A stretch of DNA of 64,000 nt from Burkholderia latens (GTDB taxonomy: Bacteria > Pseudomonadota > Gammaproteobacteria > Burkholderiales > Burkholderiaceae), in the NCBI RefSeq assembly GCF_902499045.1, contig NZ_CABVPL010000009.1, positions 62,001-126,000 on the forward strand, read 5' to 3'. The notes under the pieces were generated by a model. The model did not search any database. It was not told the origin of the DNA and saw only the letters and a program-made list of their open reading frames with translations. Both the position numbers and the translations under genes were made by a program. Position 1 is the first letter of the stretch. Each line of letters begins with the position of its first letter. Below, piece after piece: positions 63,280 through 64,000 of the stretch.

Positions 63280-64000
63280 TTACAGCGCCTTCTTCAGCAG
63301 ACGGCCCATTTCCGACGGGTTGCGCGTGACGGTGATGCCGCACGCTTCCATGATTTCCAGCTTCGCTTCGGCCGTGTCCGCACCGCCCGAGATCAGCGCG
63401 CCGGCGTGGCCCATGCGCTTGCCCGGAGGCGCCGTGACGCCAGCGATGAAGCCGACGACCGGCTTCTTCATGTTGTCCTTGATCCACTCGGCCGCGTTGG
63501 CTTCGTCCGGACCGCCGATTTCACCGATCATCACGACCGCATCCGTATCCGGATCGTCGTTGAACATCTTCATCACGTCGATGTGCTTCAGACCGTTGAT
63601 CGGGTCGCCGCCGATGCCGACTGCCGACGACTGGCCGAGGCCCAGCGCCGTCAGCTGCGCAACGGCTTCATACGTCAGCGTGCCCGAACGCGACACGACG
63701 CCGATGCGGCCCTTGCGGTGGATGTGACCCGGCATGATGCCGATCTTCAGCTCGTCCGGCGTGATCGTGCCCGGGCAGTTCGGCCCGAGCAGCAGCGTCT
63801 TGCGGCCTTCGCGACGCATGCGGTCCTTCACTTCGATCATGTCGCGGACCGGGATGCCTTCCGTGATGCAGATCGCGAGATCGAGGTCGGCTTCGACCGC
63901 TTCCCAGATCGCGGCCGCGGCGCCTGCCGGCGGAACGTAGATGACCGACACGGTCGCGCCGGTTTCGGCCTTCGCTTCCTTGACGCTCGCGTAGATCGGA
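63280..64000 (-). CDS. sucD: Succinyl-CoA synthetase alpha subunit (5' part outside window)
   Basis: C-terminal 239 residues of SucD, entering the window in [24 protein letters not shown]. The phosphohistidine lies in [23 protein letters not shown] and [16 protein letters not shown] are conserved nucleotide/CoA-binding regions. With SucB-independent partner SucC (beta, expected upstream beyond the window) it makes ATP or GTP from succinyl-CoA in the TCA cycle. The terminator at 63230 follows. Confidence 0.95.
   Translation of the reverse strand, partial: PIYASVKEAKAETGATVSVIYVPPAGAAAAIWEAVEADLDLAICITEGIPVRDMIEVKDRMRREGRKTLLLGPNCPGTITPDELKIGIMPGHIHRKGRIGVVSRSGTLTYEAVAQLTALGLGQSSAVGIGGDPINGLKHIDVMKMFNDDPDTDAVVMIGEIGGPDEANAAEWIKDNMKKPVVGFIAGVTAPPGKRMGHAGALISGGADTAEAKLEIMEACGITVTRNPSEMGRLLKKAL

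Overview
The window is GC-rich (roughly 67-68% by eye) and densely coded, with long antisense open frames typical of high-GC genomes. Gene content and protein sequences point to a Burkholderia of the cepacia complex, main chromosome: a BpeAB-OprB-type efflux operon with its TetR regulator, an HtrA/two-component cluster, pgk-pyk-fba followed by purC-purE-purK, and a sucD-terC-pilin-pglL block. The species assignment is from remembered family and synteny knowledge, not from a search. No tRNA, rRNA, CRISPR array or complete prophage is visible.

Region 1 (1-10.3 kb): a serine hydrolase (cut by the window edge) divergent from a LysR regulator, then a nine-kb minus-strand polyol operon: SDR polyol dehydrogenase, PfkB kinase, GatZ-type protein, ABC binding protein, two permeases, HAD phosphatase and ATPase. 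It reads as uptake of a hexitol (galactitol/sorbitol) and conversion via D-tagatose to fructose 6-phosphate. Region 2 (10.3-13.7 kb): zinc uptake operon zur-znuA-znuC-znuB, in which the ATPase, not the binding protein, carries a histidine-rich segment.

Region 3 (13.7-16.4 kb) is the most unusual part. A truncated ISAs1-family element sits between two divergent gene pairs: a C-terminal fragment of a lysozyme-fold-like protein followed by a small membrane protein, and a Tlde1-like (DUF2778) L,D-transpeptidase-type toxin whose stop overlaps the start of another small membrane protein. Both pairs look like peptidoglycan-targeting effector-immunity modules, one of them broken by the IS.

Region 4 (16.4-31.9 kb): fghA (with what looks like a stub of its usual dehydrogenase partner), xylB with an internal 15-bp repeat, an NCS2 nucleobase permease, the RND efflux operon with a clear palindromic TetR operator, an isochorismatase-like hydrolase divergent from a GlxA-type regulator, and small conserved genes. 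Region 5 (32.0-39.9 kb): htrA with helically phased CTTAA repeats in its promoter next to an OmpR-type two-component system, a PBP4-type peptidase, a sterol-desaturase-like protein and a GDSL lipoprotein.

Region 6 (39.9-56.8 kb): housekeeping: tsaC/Sua5, purK, purE, purC, fba, pyk, pgk, azlCD, ilvE, a zinc-finger protein, waaF, YheT-type hydrolase, BepA-type metalloprotease and moaC. A string of hairpins separates fba from purC. Region 7 (56.8-64.0 kb): a short stretch of orphan or decayed secreted genes, then pglL (O-oligosaccharyltransferase), a type IV pilin that could be its substrate, terC and the 3' part of sucD.
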